Made by a program: the position numbers and the translations under genes. Below, piece by piece: positions 8,255 to 15,056 of a stretch of 31,657 bases of DNA. The notes beneath the pieces were generated by a model, which was not told where the DNA came from, ran no database searches, and saw only the letters and a list, made by a program, of their open reading frames with translations. Each line of letters starts with the position of its first letter. The stretch's first letter is position 1. Source of the DNA: Kingella sp. (in: b-proteobacteria) (GTDB lineage: Bacteria > Pseudomonadota > Gammaproteobacteria > Burkholderiales > Neisseriaceae); NCBI RefSeq assembly GCF_030527935.1, contig NZ_JAUMZV010000025.1, positions 1-31,657 of the forward strand, in the 5' to 3' direction.

Positions 8255-8415
8255 AAACGGAAATGCCCACCGTTTCCGATGGGCACTCACTAGGGAGAAA
8301 GAAAATGAAGCTCACCATTCAAATTCTCTTCTTCTTGGTTCTGATGTTGGCAAGCAGTAACGCTTACTAAGGAACTAAGAAATCGGGGGCGGCAGGTGGC
8401 ACTGCCAAACCCGAT
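8255..8415 (-). ncRNA. Candidate antisense RNA (Sib-like) opposite the peptide gene
   Basis: On the minus strand a promoter-like pair TTGCAT (8450-8445), 17-base spacer, TAAGAT (8427-8422) would start an RNA near 8415. Reading leftward it covers the whole peptide ORF and its RBS and reaches a hairpin with GAAA tetraloop at 8285-8264 (in RNA the stem pairs fully with one G-U), followed by a short T-containing stretch. The predicted length of about 150 nt is that of Sib antitoxin RNAs. The -10 is only 4 of 6 to consensus and the terminator T tract is weak, so both ends are approximate. Confidence 0.35.
8305..8370 (+). CDS. 21-residue hydrophobic peptide, Ibs-like type I toxin candidate
   Basis: A short ORF starts at ATG 8305 after a strong RBS (GGGAGAAAGAAA) and ends at TAA 8368-8370. 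The peptide is MKLTIQIL, then FFLVLMLA, then SSNAY: one Lys, a single membrane-spanning hydrophobic run, and a Ser...Ala-Tyr C-terminus. The E. coli Ibs toxins are 18-19 residues with the same layout (M-M-K/R-x-V-I, hydrophobic run, SF-x-A-Y end); they insert into the inner membrane and depolarise it. A long structured 3' end (stem ATCGGG/CCCGAT enclosing GGCAG/CTGCC, 8382-8415) follows. The gene has its own promoter and is opposite to the tail genes. It could instead be a leader peptide or another membrane micro-protein. Confidence 0.5.
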   Translation: MKLTIQILFFLVLMLASSNAY

Positions 8416-8444
8416 GCCCTAATCTTAAATCAACAAAGAAAATC

Positions 8445-8633
8445 ATGCAAACGAAAAAATACGACCAAGCGGCATACAACCGCAAAAGCCGCGAAAAAAA
8501 CGGCATCCGTCAAAAAACCTTTGCACTAGACCCCGAAACCATTGCGCTGCTGGAACGCTTGGCGGCGGAGCGTGGCGAATCACAAACTGCTGTGTTCAAA
8601 GCGGCATTACGATTGTTGGCAGAAAGAGCTTAA
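8445..8633 (+). CDS. Small ribbon-helix-helix protein
   Basis: The 62-residue protein has a basic N-terminus (MQTKKYDQAAYNRKSREKNG) followed by a ribbon-helix-helix pattern: strand RQKTFALD, helix PETIALLERLAAERGES, helix QTAVFKAALRLLAERA. Such proteins bind DNA as dimers and act as repressors or antitoxins. It lies downstream of the hydrophobic peptide on the same strand and may share its transcript; no toxin gene follows it. The SD is weak. Its TAA and the TAA of the convergent tail chaperone frame overlap in the bases TTAA at 8630-8633. Confidence 0.7.
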   Translation: MQTKKYDQAAYNRKSREKNGIRQKTFALDPETIALLERLAAERGESQTAVFKAALRLLAERA

Positions 8634-8825
8634 TTCCACTTCGCCGCTTCCCGCGCTTGGGCTTCATCTTGCATATCCAAAATAGCATTGATTTTCATCA
8701 AGTCCACCAAATCGGCCGTGCCGTTTTTCACTTCGGCAAGGCTGATTTTTCGCGCCATCACAGGTCGCCAAATCAAAAATTCCGCTTCCAAATCGGCGCG
8801 AAACTGCCCTACGCTTTCGTTTTTT
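8630..8825 (-). CDS. Tail chaperone T part, read by -1 frameshift (gpGT)
   Basis: A second frame, -1 relative to the chaperone gene, overlaps its end and continues to TAA 8632-8630. From the slip it reads RKNESVGQFRADLEAEFLIWRPVMARKISLAEVKNG and on to AREAAKWN. It has no SD-supported start of its own. The six A at 8825-8820 (minus strand, context C GAA AAA ACG) provide a slippery run: a -1 slip on AAA joins the frames, giving a 204-residue G-T fusion. Overlapping chaperone frames just before the tape-measure gene with -1 shifting are standard for long-tailed phages. The slippery site is not a canonical heptamer. Confidence 0.7.
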
Positions 8826-9243
8826 CGGCTAAACCCGCCAGTCCAGAAAGGTTTAGCCAGCGCGTCAAAGGGGTGGCAAAATTTTCTTTAATCACGACCA
8901 CCAAAAGCTGCAACACTTCGGCAAAATCATCAAAGATATGCCCATCACGCGCCAACTTAAAGCGCACCGCTTCGCCGCTGTCATCTTCATAGGCAATATG
9001 CCCATCATCCAGCAAGCGCGTTGTCCAGCGTTCCAGCGATTTGCCATCTAGCTGCGCCGATAGTTTTTCTACCGCCTTTTCCAAATTCGCATCGCCCAAA
9101 TCATCTTTCAGGCTGCCCAAAAGCGCACCCAGCGCAGGCAACAATTCTTTTTGTAAATCGCCAAACACAGGCAAGGCTTCAAAAGCATTGAGCTTAGTAA
9201 TAAAAAACGTGTTTTTGCCCACTTTGGTTTCAATTGTTTGCAT
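8809..9243 (-). CDS. Tail assembly chaperone G
   Basis: The product has 144 residues and lies between the tube and tape-measure genes. It begins MQTIETKVGKNTFFITKLNAFEALPVFGDLQKELLPALGALLG, a pattern typical of tail assembly chaperones of this phage group, and contains ERWTTRLLDDGHIAYEDDSGEAVRFKLARD. Chaperone G coats the tape measure during tail assembly; the G-T fusion made by frameshifting recruits tube subunits. Its ATG overlaps the tube gene stop (TGATG). Confidence 0.75.
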   Translation of the reverse strand: MQTIETKVGKNTFFITKLNAFEALPVFGDLQKELLPALGALLGSLKDDLGDANLEKAVEKLSAQLDGKSLERWTTRLLDDGHIAYEDDSGEAVRFKLARDGHIFDDFAEVLQLLVVVIKENFATPLTRWLNLSGLAGLAEKTKA

Positions 9244-9674
9244 CAGCTATTTCCCCCTACGCTAAACGCCGCGCGTGCGGTTTCAATTACCCATTCACGG
9301 TTGCACAACTCTTTGCCAAATTCCACCGTGGGGCGGTTCACAATCCAAGCGGCATCGGTAGCAACCAACGTGCTGCCACGCAAGTCGGTCAGCATCAACG
9401 GAAACGGCTTATCGCCGCCACTCAAATGGTCAATAGAAAGCAATGTATTCAACACATCATTGCTGCGGCTGGTTTGTTGCAAAGTCAGCGTGATTTTCAC
9501 ACGTTTATCCGCGCTCATTACCCGCGCTACTTCGCCGTCTGCACCTGCTTGCGATGTGATACCATCGCCCAAGGGTTCAATGCTCACAAACGTGCCATCT
9601 GCATAGCCCGTAACCGAATGCACGCCCACCACCAGCTTTACGCGGTCAGGCGAATAAGTTTTTACTGCGCTCAT
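9243..9674 (-). CDS. Tail tube protein (DUF3277-like)
   Basis: A 143-residue protein following the sheath gene. VKTYSPDRVKLVVGVHSVTGYADGTFVSIEPLGDGITSQAGADGEVARVMSADKRVKITLTLQQTSRSNDVLNTLLSID is typical of the DUF3277 family, which takes the place of the inner tail tube in this type of myovirus. Hexamers of tube protein stack inside the sheath and form the DNA channel. SD AAAGGA upstream of the ATG. Confidence 0.82.
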   Translation of the reverse strand: MSAVKTYSPDRVKLVVGVHSVTGYADGTFVSIEPLGDGITSQAGADGEVARVMSADKRVKITLTLQQTSRSNDVLNTLLSIDHLSGGDKPFPLMLTDLRGSTLVATDAAWIVNRPTVEFGKELCNREWVIETARAAFSVGGNS

Positions 9675-9686
9675 GGTTTATTCCTT

Positions 9687-10952
9687 TTACTCGTAACCCA
9701 AACTAAATTTAATATTTGCCACATGAATTGCCCCTGCCAAACGCGCCGAGCCGCCCAAATCGTTCAACACCCGACTGGCTTTGTTATTGGGCGAAATTTG
9801 CGCGGCTTTGGGTTTTTTAATCGTGTAGCTGGGAATGATTTTGTCATTTTCATCCAACTCTTCGGGCGCGATGCCACCACGGCGCACGCCCAGTTGTAAC
9901 GATTTTTGCATAGCATTGGCAAGAATTGTGATGCCCTCATCGGTGTAGGGGATTTTGCCGTCGCCGTTAATCAGCGCAAACGCCACATCCGCCTGCATTT
10001 CGTTATGTAACCAATCGCGGAAACGAATCACGTCAATCCACTCGCCCGCCGCTGTTTTACCGCCTTGGGTCAGCGCAAACGATTTAAACATCTCAAACGT
10101 AGTACAGTTTTTGCCGCTGGCGGCGATGTATTCGCCTTCCGCTAAACGGTCGGCGGTAATGCCTGCAAGGCGTTTATTTGCCCACGTCTCTCCGCCTGGG
10201 TAAAAGGTAAAGCATTTTGCCATTATCGCGGCTTCGTTAAATTCCGTTGTCGCTTCGCGGTCAAACACCACAAAACTGCGGAAATACTGCTTATCCATCA
10301 GTTTAGAAGCAATATCGGTGCGAACTGCGCCGTTTAACACTTTCGCATCATCGGTAGCTGTGCCGAACAGCTTAACATTGGCTTCTGCCCATGCGGCTAC
10401 TTCCAACACCGCGCTTTCTGTGCGTTCGGTAATCACCAAGCCATACCAAGAACCGCCTGCCTTGATGATTTCGTTCAGTGCATCGGTGTAGCTTTCGGTG
10501 GTGGTTATCGCCATTGCGCCTTTGGCAAGTTTTACCGCAATATCCGCCGCAATCGTTAGCGTGTCGCTGTTGGCGGTGGCTTTCAGCGTGACGGGTAGGG
10601 CAGCCGCACATTGCGCCGCCGTGCCGTCTATATCCAACACTTCGCCGCTGGGCAGCGTGATTTTGGCGGTAATCTGCTCGCCTGTGAGCACAATTTTGCT
10701 GGCAGCGCGTCGCCCGATATACACTTTCGCCAGCGTAGGCGTTTGCGAAAATGCCGCCAATGCTGCCTTGTAAATCGGGTCGCTTGCCGATAAGCCCATA
10801 TCCAGCAACTCGCCCGCCGAAGTAATCGCCATCATGCGTGCCGTGCTGGCAGCATGCGTGCCTACAATCATCATATCGCTAAAACTTTCGGTAGCGATTG
10901 CCGTCGTGTTCAGCGAAATGTTCAAATTAACCAATCGGTCTAATTTTGCCAT
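9687..10952 (-). CDS. Tail sheath protein (DUF3383-like)
   Basis: At 421 residues this is the contractile sheath, which shows that the phage is a myovirus. It starts MAKLDRLVNLNISLNTTAIATESFSDMMIVG and contains YIGRRAASKIVLTGEQ, a middle region with SWYGLVITERTESAVLEVAAWAEANVKLFGTAT, and FRDWLHNEMQADVAFALINGDGKIPYTDEGI near the C-terminal domain. These are hallmarks of DUF3383 sheath proteins. Sheath contraction drives the tube through the envelope. GGAG lies upstream of the start, behind a terminator-like hairpin. Confidence 0.88.
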   Translation of the reverse strand: MAKLDRLVNLNISLNTTAIATESFSDMMIVGTHAASTARMMAITSAGELLDMGLSASDPIYKAALAAFSQTPTLAKVYIGRRAASKIVLTGEQITAKITLPSGEVLDIDGTAAQCAAALPVTLKATANSDTLTIAADIAVKLAKGAMAITTTESYTDALNEIIKAGGSWYGLVITERTESAVLEVAAWAEANVKLFGTATDDAKVLNGAVRTDIASKLMDKQYFRSFVVFDREATTEFNEAAIMAKCFTFYPGGETWANKRLAGITADRLAEGEYIAASGKNCTTFEMFKSFALTQGGKTAAGEWIDVIRFRDWLHNEMQADVAFALINGDGKIPYTDEGITILANAMQKSLQLGVRRGGIAPEELDENDKIIPSYTIKKPKAAQISPNNKASRVLNDLGGSARLAGAIHVANIKFSLGYE

Positions 10953-10965
10953 GTCAAAACTCCAT

Positions 10966-10986
10966 AAAAAAAGCGGCTATTGCCGC
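10966..10986 (-). terminator. Terminator-like hairpin before the sheath gene
   Basis: On the minus strand: GCGGC, AATA loop, GCCGC, then seven T. It overlaps the stop codon of the upstream gene and stands 14 bases before the sheath start. Confidence 0.6.
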
Positions 10987-11432
10987 GTGGTTACATCTAA
11001 AATCGCCTTATCAATCACAGGCACGGTTTCGTCCGCTGTTGCCATATAGCGATAGCGAAACGACAACACCGCCTGCTCGTGATACTGCGCTTCAAACAAT
11101 TTAGGCACAGACTGCACCCGCTCTATATCAAACACCGCCGCATTCGCTGCTTCCAGCGCATCGGCTGCCGCTTCGGTTTGCAACGCCATAGCCAGCGCGT
11201 CTAAAAGCTCAAATGCACTCTTGCCGTAGCATTGCACCGTTACCGCCGCTTCGCGCACCGCATTCAGCGCACGGCTGCCATCAATCGGTGCACGCATCAC
11301 AGGCAAACGCGCATCCACCGAACGCACATCCAGCGTGGCAAACACATTTTCAGGCTGCCTACCATTTTCATAAGCCCAAATCAGCGGCACAGGCAACAGC
11401 GCAGCCAAAACATCGTACAAATTCTCTTTCAT
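10977..11432 (-). CDS. Neck/tail terminator-like protein
   Basis: The 151-residue protein lies directly upstream of the sheath gene. The N-terminal ENLYDVLAALLPVPLIWAYENGRQP and later ALDALAMALQTEAA patterns resemble the neck or tail terminator proteins (LIC_12616-like) that cap the tail and join it to the head. It overlaps the preceding gene by ATGA. The identification rests mainly on position and general pattern. Confidence 0.6.
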   Translation of the reverse strand: MKENLYDVLAALLPVPLIWAYENGRQPENVFATLDVRSVDARLPVMRAPIDGSRALNAVREAAVTVQCYGKSAFELLDALAMALQTEAAADALEAANAAVFDIERVQSVPKLFEAQYHEQAVLSFRYRYMATADETVPVIDKAILDVTTRQ

Positions 11433-11755
11433 GGCTGCTCCGATACCGCGTAATAACGATAATGGCTAATCACGCCCATCTGAAACCGCGCCTGCGCGAT
11501 GATGCGATATTCCGTCCCCAGCCACAGCAACACATCGCCCATGTTGTCATCCACGCGCAGCAGCGCATCGGTATAAATCTTGACCGCCCGCCCCATGCGC
11601 TTGCCTTCGGGCAAATTCTCCCGCTCATCGTTGCGTATCGGCTGCACCGATGCGTTAATCAGCAGCATTTCGCTTGGCGCACCCGCTTGCCAGCGTCCCT
11701 TGATATACGCGCCATCGGTAAAGCGGCGGATGGCGTGTTGTTTGCGTAATCCCAT
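11429..11755 (-). CDS. Head-tail joining protein, putative
   Basis: A 108-residue protein with a basic N-terminus (MGLRKQHAIRRFTDGAYIKGRWQAG) and a beta-rich body containing RNDERENLPEGKRMGRAVKIYTDALLR and YRIIAQARFQMGVISHYRYYAV. The position between the gp10-like and terminator genes and the small beta-barrel look fit a head-tail joining or head closure protein. No catalytic motif. Overlaps the next gene by ATGA. Confidence 0.5.
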   Translation of the reverse strand: MGLRKQHAIRRFTDGAYIKGRWQAGAPSEMLLINASVQPIRNDERENLPEGKRMGRAVKIYTDALLRVDDNMGDVLLWLGTEYRIIAQARFQMGVISHYRYYAVSEQP

Positions 11756-11757
11756 TT

Positions 11758-12195
11758 TCAGTCCACTTCGTATTGCACCGAATTAACCAACTGCCCCGTA
11801 TCAATCAACGGACGGTCAGACCCTTTGCGCCTAATCGTAGCGGGCGCATTGGGTATCCAATTGCCATGGCGAATATGCGCCTTTTGCACATCGCGATACC
11901 AGTTGCCCAGTTGATGCAACATCGCGTCCGCATCCGCCCCGTCCAACACACGATACACCACCCGCCGCTGCACTTCGCTAATTTGCGCTGCGTTTTGCTC
12001 CGCGCAATCAGTCATAAATGGGCGGGCGGGAATATGGCGCGTGCCGAAATGGTTGTAAATGGCAATGTCCACCATATCATCATGCGAACCGCCTTGAATA
12101 CCCACCTTAACCACCCGCCCATTCAGCCTTTGCGTGTTGCTGATGATGTCATCCAAGCCAAAATCGTTAATTTCCACATCCACAGCCGCCACCAT
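11758..12195 (-). CDS. HK97 gp10-like tail completion/neck protein
   Basis: From the ATG at 12195 the protein has 145 residues: VDVEINDFGLDDIISNTQRLNGRVVKVGIQG, then VDIAIYNHFGTRHIPARPFMTDC, and a C-terminal RKGSDRPLIDTGQLVNSVQYEVD. The 'hPxRPF' and 'LIDTGxLxxSxxYEV' elements are typical of phage neck and tail-completion proteins of the gp10 type. The same frame is open upstream to 12312 but that part overlaps the preceding gene. The SD before 12195 is poor, so translation may depend on coupling. Confidence 0.7.
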   Translation of the reverse strand: MVAAVDVEINDFGLDDIISNTQRLNGRVVKVGIQGGSHDDMVDIAIYNHFGTRHIPARPFMTDCAEQNAAQISEVQRRVVYRVLDGADADAMLHQLGNWYRDVQKAHIRHGNWIPNAPATIRRKGSDRPLIDTGQLVNSVQYEVD

Positions 12196-12532
12196 ATTGC
12201 GACACAATAATCGCTCCGCGTTTGCACAAATCTGCCAGCTTTTGATACTGCGCCAAATAACCGCAAGGGTCGCCGCCGTTGTTGCCATAGCTGCGTGACA
12301 AATCGCCCTCACGCTCCGACACCACGCCCACAGGCATAACCACCGCCCCTTGCGCTGCTGCCGAAAGTGCGTTTACCGCCAAATAGCCCGCGTAATATAA
12401 CACCGCACGTTCTTTCAGCTTGTCCGATAAACAAGGCGGCGCAAACTCCGCCGCCAAAAACAGCATCTTTTCCAGCAGTGCATCGTCAGCAGAAGCCGCA
12501 TAAAGGCAAAGCAAGCGCAGTTTTTCAATCAT
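12167..12532 (-). CDS. Head completion adaptor (DUF4054-like)
   Basis: The 121-residue protein is mostly helical (LEKMLFLAAEFAPPCLSDKLKERAVLYYAGYLAVNALSAA) and ends in a flexible tail YGGGCGCGN. VVSEREGDLSRSYGN...DPCGYLAQYQKLADLC is the pattern of DUF4054, a head completion adaptor family related to HK97 gp6. The adaptor ring sits below the portal. Its start overlaps the stop of the upstream gene (ATGA). Confidence 0.75.
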   Translation of the reverse strand: MIEKLRLLCLYAASADDALLEKMLFLAAEFAPPCLSDKLKERAVLYYAGYLAVNALSAAAQGAVVMPVGVVSEREGDLSRSYGNNGGDPCGYLAQYQKLADLCKRGAIIVSQYGGGCGCGN

Positions 12533-12696
12533 TGTTTTTTCTCGCGTTTAGGCTTGTCCAACACTTCCAAGTGCTCACTTTCAACCAAGCTCAACACGCC
12601 TGCATCATCATCTGCCACTTCCGCTTCCTGCATTGGCGCAAGCACCGTGATACCGTTTAACACCACGACAGCGGGTTTAATGTTTTTGATTAACAT
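12529..12696 (-). CDS. Small acidic phage protein, unknown function
   Basis: Start chosen at ATG 12696 because GGAG lies 6 bases upstream; the in-frame codons before it run into a hairpin. The 55-residue product (MLIKNIKPAVVVLNGITVL, then an acidic middle AEVADDDAGVLSLVESEHLEVL and a basic end KPKREKKQ) lies between the capsid region and the adaptor gene. It is possibly a minor head component. No family recognised with confidence. Confidence 0.6.
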   Translation of the reverse strand: MLIKNIKPAVVVLNGITVLAPMQEAEVADDDAGVLSLVESEHLEVLDKPKREKKQ

Positions 12697-12710
12697 AGGT
12701 TTCTCCAATA

Positions 12711-12730
12711 AAAAACGCCGCACACAGGCG
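12711..12730 (-). terminator. Weak hairpin with T run
   Basis: On the minus strand: CGCC, TGTGTGC loop, GGCG, then five T just before the SD of the 55-residue gene. Short stem; could be a weak terminator or only an RNA fold near the RBS. Confidence 0.3.
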
Positions 12731-12738
12731 ACGGGGTT

Positions 12739-12766
12739 AAAAAAAAGCAGCCTTTTCAGGCTGCCT
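12739..12766 (-). terminator. Terminator containing a DNA-uptake sequence
   Basis: On the minus strand: GCAGCC, TGAAAA loop, GGCTGC, then eight T. The full 12-mer AGGCAGCCTGAA occupies 12766-12755. It closes the small accessory cassette 12756-13608. Confidence 0.75.
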
Positions 12767-12914
12767 TATCGCAAAATTGTTCAAGTACAAAACTAGGTAC
12801 ACACTCTTTGCCTTTATCGGGCATTTCGTCCCAATCTGCCACACGCGGCAAGCCATCGGGCGGGATTTCTGCCAGCAAATCGGCTAAACGATAAACAGAT
12901 TGAACAGGGCTCAT
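12756..12914 (-). CDS. 52-residue protein of the accessory cassette, unknown
   Basis: ATG 12914 is preceded by GGAG at 8 bases. The product reads MSPVQSVYRLADLLAEI, PPDGLPRVADWDEMPDKGKE, CVPSFVLEQFCDKAA. The TGA stop lies inside the uptake sequence that forms the following terminator, so the last codons GCA GCC TGA are uptake-sequence bases. It contains a Pro-rich middle and two Cys. No family recognised. Two further small genes of the cassette lie upstream on the same strand. Confidence 0.6.
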   Translation of the reverse strand: MSPVQSVYRLADLLAEIPPDGLPRVADWDEMPDKGKECVPSFVLEQFCDKAA

Positions 12915-12941
12915 AATTTTGTCTCCAACGCATAAAGGCAG

Positions 12942-13151
12942 TTATTTTCGGATTCTGCGGTAAATAATGCCGCAACCTACAATAATGGGAAAAACGATGC
13001 GGGCATAAGGATACAAGGGCGAATGGATATTCCAATAACCATACCGCGCATATTTCAATGCTTCGGGGTCGGTATCGGGAAAAAAGACAATCCAAATGGT
13101 TAAGACTAGCCAAAGAATAATATCCATGTTTTTCTTGAATTTATCCCACAT
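12942..13151 (-). CDS. Small membrane protein of the accessory cassette
   Basis: The 69-residue protein has two likely membrane segments, DIILWLVLTIWIVFF (residues about 10-24) and RIVFPIIVGCGIIY (about 51-64), separated by an aromatic loop, and ends RRIRK. AAGGAG lies before the ATG. Two spans, small size and a charged C-terminus are compatible with a holin, but no endolysin is beside it and its place within the head genes argues for a moron product. Function unknown. Confidence 0.6.
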   Translation of the reverse strand: MWDKFKKNMDIILWLVLTIWIVFFPDTDPEALKYARYGYWNIHSPLYPYARIVFPIIVGCGIIYRRIRK

Positions 13152-13161
13152 CGCTTGCTCC

Positions 13162-13608
13162 TTAAATGCCCATTAAGGCGTTAGTTATCGCAGAACGCCA
13201 GCGAGTTTGCCCTGAAACAATACAAATTTTCATGCGGCGGTCTTTGGCAGTGTATTTCAGCCAACTATCAACAAAGGCTTCCATCACTTTCAAAGCTGCA
13301 TTTGTCTTGCTTTGTCGTAAAAAAGACATGACTTCATCGCGTGCGGTAGCTTTCAGATATTCGTTAAAATTTTTGTGTCCAAATAAATAGGTTAGTTCAT
13401 TGGGCAAGAGTTTGTACACGCTGCCTGCAATGAAATCAGCCATAATAGCTAACGGACGGATGCGCTCATGGCAAGTGGAAATTTCGTCAAACATGGTATC
13501 CACCATTTCTACGACTTCTTCCGTGATTTGATACGGTTCAGCATCAACCATGCCATTAAACAAACTTTTGATAAGTTTAACATAAGTTTTTTGTTTCTCT
13601 GGATTCAT
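13162..13608 (-). CDS. Unknown helical protein, first gene of the accessory cassette
   Basis: A 148-residue, mostly helical protein (QKTYVKLIKSLFNGMVDAEPYQITEEVVEMVDTMFDEI) with no recognised family. GGAG lies before the ATG. It is more AT-rich than the head genes around it and is bracketed upstream by an uptake-sequence terminator (13629-13670) and downstream, after two small genes, by another (12739-12766). This arrangement suggests an acquired cassette transcribed with the late genes. Confidence 0.6.
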   Translation of the reverse strand: MNPEKQKTYVKLIKSLFNGMVDAEPYQITEEVVEMVDTMFDEISTCHERIRPLAIMADFIAGSVYKLLPNELTYLFGHKNFNEYLKATARDEVMSFLRQSKTNAALKVMEAFVDSWLKYTAKDRRMKICIVSGQTRWRSAITNALMGI

Positions 13609-13628
13609 AATTAAATCTCCAAATCAAT

Positions 13629-13670
13629 TAAAAAAGGCAGCCTGAAAGCTGCCACTACTTCAGGCTGCCT
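13629..13670 (-). terminator. Terminator built from an inverted pair of uptake sequences
   Basis: Two full uptake 12-mers face each other: AGGCAGCCTGAA at 13635-13646 and its complement at 13659-13670, giving a 12-bp stem with a 12-base loop. A shorter competing stem GGCAGC/GCTGCC (13636-13653) is followed on the minus strand by six T. It follows the capsid gene, whose TAG (13671-13669) touches it. Confidence 0.8.
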
Positions 13671-14634
13671 AAGCCACCTCACACTTAGAAAACGCCAGCG
13701 GATAATGCACCACCACGCCTGCTGTGCGGGCATAGCAAGGCACCACCACTTCCAAATTGCGTGCCTGCGCTTCCATTTGGTTAAACGGCATCGGCAATTC
13801 GTGGCTCATGTTTTCCGCGTCAAATTCACCGATAAACAGCAAATGCTTGCCGCCCACGCCTGCACCGTCAAACTCGGGGGCTTCCACCAATTGCAAGCTG
13901 GGGTGTTTTTTGCTCCAAAATTCCCACACCGTAATGCCGTGCGCTTCGGTGTAGATTTTAGAAGTCAAAAGCGCGTGTAAGCTGCTGGCAACCACAAGGC
14001 GATTGGGGGTGTGCACACCTTTGCTTTGCAAGCGCACCGCATTCCACAGCGCGTCCAAATCCGCAATGATTTCCGCACCTGTTGCATTTGCCCAAGCCTT
14101 GCCGCTGGGTAGCGTGGTAACGCCGATATTTGGGTGGGTGGTCATGCCGTATAAGCCGTATTCCGCATCACCCACCATCGCCACTTTGTTCAGCTTCACT
14201 TCAATCGCACGGCGAGCAGCATCGCCTTTGCGGGTGGGTAGGTTGGTGCCTAATCCCGCCGATGCTTTCAATTCCATAATGTTAAAGCCGTAGGAATCGG
14301 CAACGGTTTTCACGCGCACGGTGTATTCCGTTCCCTGCACATCAGCGCGGGGCAAATCATCGGCATAATTTGCCACAATCTTTGCCATGCCCACGGTGTC
14401 ATAGGTTTTATAGACCACCGTTTCGGCGTATTCAGGCACATCAGAAGCAATAGGCACCAGCGACAAACCAATCATCGGTGGGCGTTTTTTCTCGTAGATT
14501 TTGGCTTTCACAAAATCCAATTCGCGGGCAGCGAACACGCTTTCATCTTCGCGTAGCGCGTTGCCCATTGATTGCGCAAATTGCGCGATAACGGATTTTT
14601 CCGCTTCATCATAGTGCAAATGTTTCTGCATCAT
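13669..14634 (-). CDS. Major capsid protein (DUF2184-like)
   Basis: The 321-residue protein starts MMQKHLHYDEAEKSVIAQFAQSMGNALREDESVFAARELDFVKAKIYEKKRP and contains YDTVGMAKIVANYADDLPRADVQGTEYTVRVKTVADSYGFNIMELKAS, the pattern of DUF2184/encapsulin-type phage capsids. The HK97-like E-loop and P-domain helix regions are recognisable in outline. It follows the cement and protease genes in the usual head order. SD AAAGGA precedes the ATG. Confidence 0.85.
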   Translation of the reverse strand: MMQKHLHYDEAEKSVIAQFAQSMGNALREDESVFAARELDFVKAKIYEKKRPPMIGLSLVPIASDVPEYAETVVYKTYDTVGMAKIVANYADDLPRADVQGTEYTVRVKTVADSYGFNIMELKASAGLGTNLPTRKGDAARRAIEVKLNKVAMVGDAEYGLYGMTTHPNIGVTTLPSGKAWANATGAEIIADLDALWNAVRLQSKGVHTPNRLVVASSLHALLTSKIYTEAHGITVWEFWSKKHPSLQLVEAPEFDGAGVGGKHLLFIGEFDAENMSHELPMPFNQMEAQARNLEVVVPCYARTAGVVVHYPLAFSKCEVA

Positions 14635-14645
14635 TTTTCCTTTCG

Positions 14646-15056
14646 TTAAACAGTTGGCGCGTGTAATTCAATACACGCGATTTTGCCTTTTACATCACGG
14701 ATAACCGCATTTTTCAGGCTGTCTGTGGCGGCGTTATCCAACAAACCCGCAGCGTTAAACTTCACCGCTTCGCCTTTGGTGACAGTTTTGCCGTCCGCCA
14801 CTTTTACCCAGCACAGCCCACGCGTCATTACCGAAACACAATCACCGCGTTTATAGGGTTCAAGCTGGGTGTGCGAATGCAGCACCGCACCAATGGCTTT
14901 TGTGCCTTTGCCTGCCACCGCCGCGCCGTTGGCATCTATGCCCACAATCACGCCAGCGGTTAAGCCATCAGCGGCAACAGGATAGCTTTCCACACGGTCA
15001 AAGCCGCTGTCTGCTTTCATGCCCGCAAAAGCGGGGTTCATGTAATCGTCATACAT
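14646..15056 (-). CDS. Capsid cement/decoration protein (gp24-like)
   Basis: The 136-residue beta-rich protein contains PVAADGLTAGVIVGIDANGAAVAGKGTKAIGAVLHSHTQLEPYKRGDCVSVMTRGLCWVKVADGKTVTKGEAVKFN, typical of structural cement proteins (DUF2190/Gp24 type) that stabilise the capsid shell. It lies directly before the capsid gene and overlaps the protease gene by 8 bases. Confidence 0.8.
   Translation of the reverse strand: MYDDYMNPAFAGMKADSGFDRVESYPVAADGLTAGVIVGIDANGAAVAGKGTKAIGAVLHSHTQLEPYKRGDCVSVMTRGLCWVKVADGKTVTKGEAVKFNAAGLLDNAATDSLKNAVIRDVKGKIACIELHAPTV

Noticed and set aside
8445..8633. Antitoxin protein for the hydrophobic peptide
   Set aside because: Type I toxins are controlled by RNA; the RHH gene alone does not prove a toxin-antitoxin pair, so it is left as a DNA-binding protein.
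12814..13113. 99-residue minus-strand frame in the accessory cassette
   Set aside because: It overlaps two better supported small genes with good RBSs (12756-12914 and 12942-13151) and its sequence is Arg/Cys/Leu-rich shadow-like.
12942..13151. Holin
   Set aside because: Two membrane segments fit, but no endolysin is adjacent and it lies in an accessory cassette among head genes.
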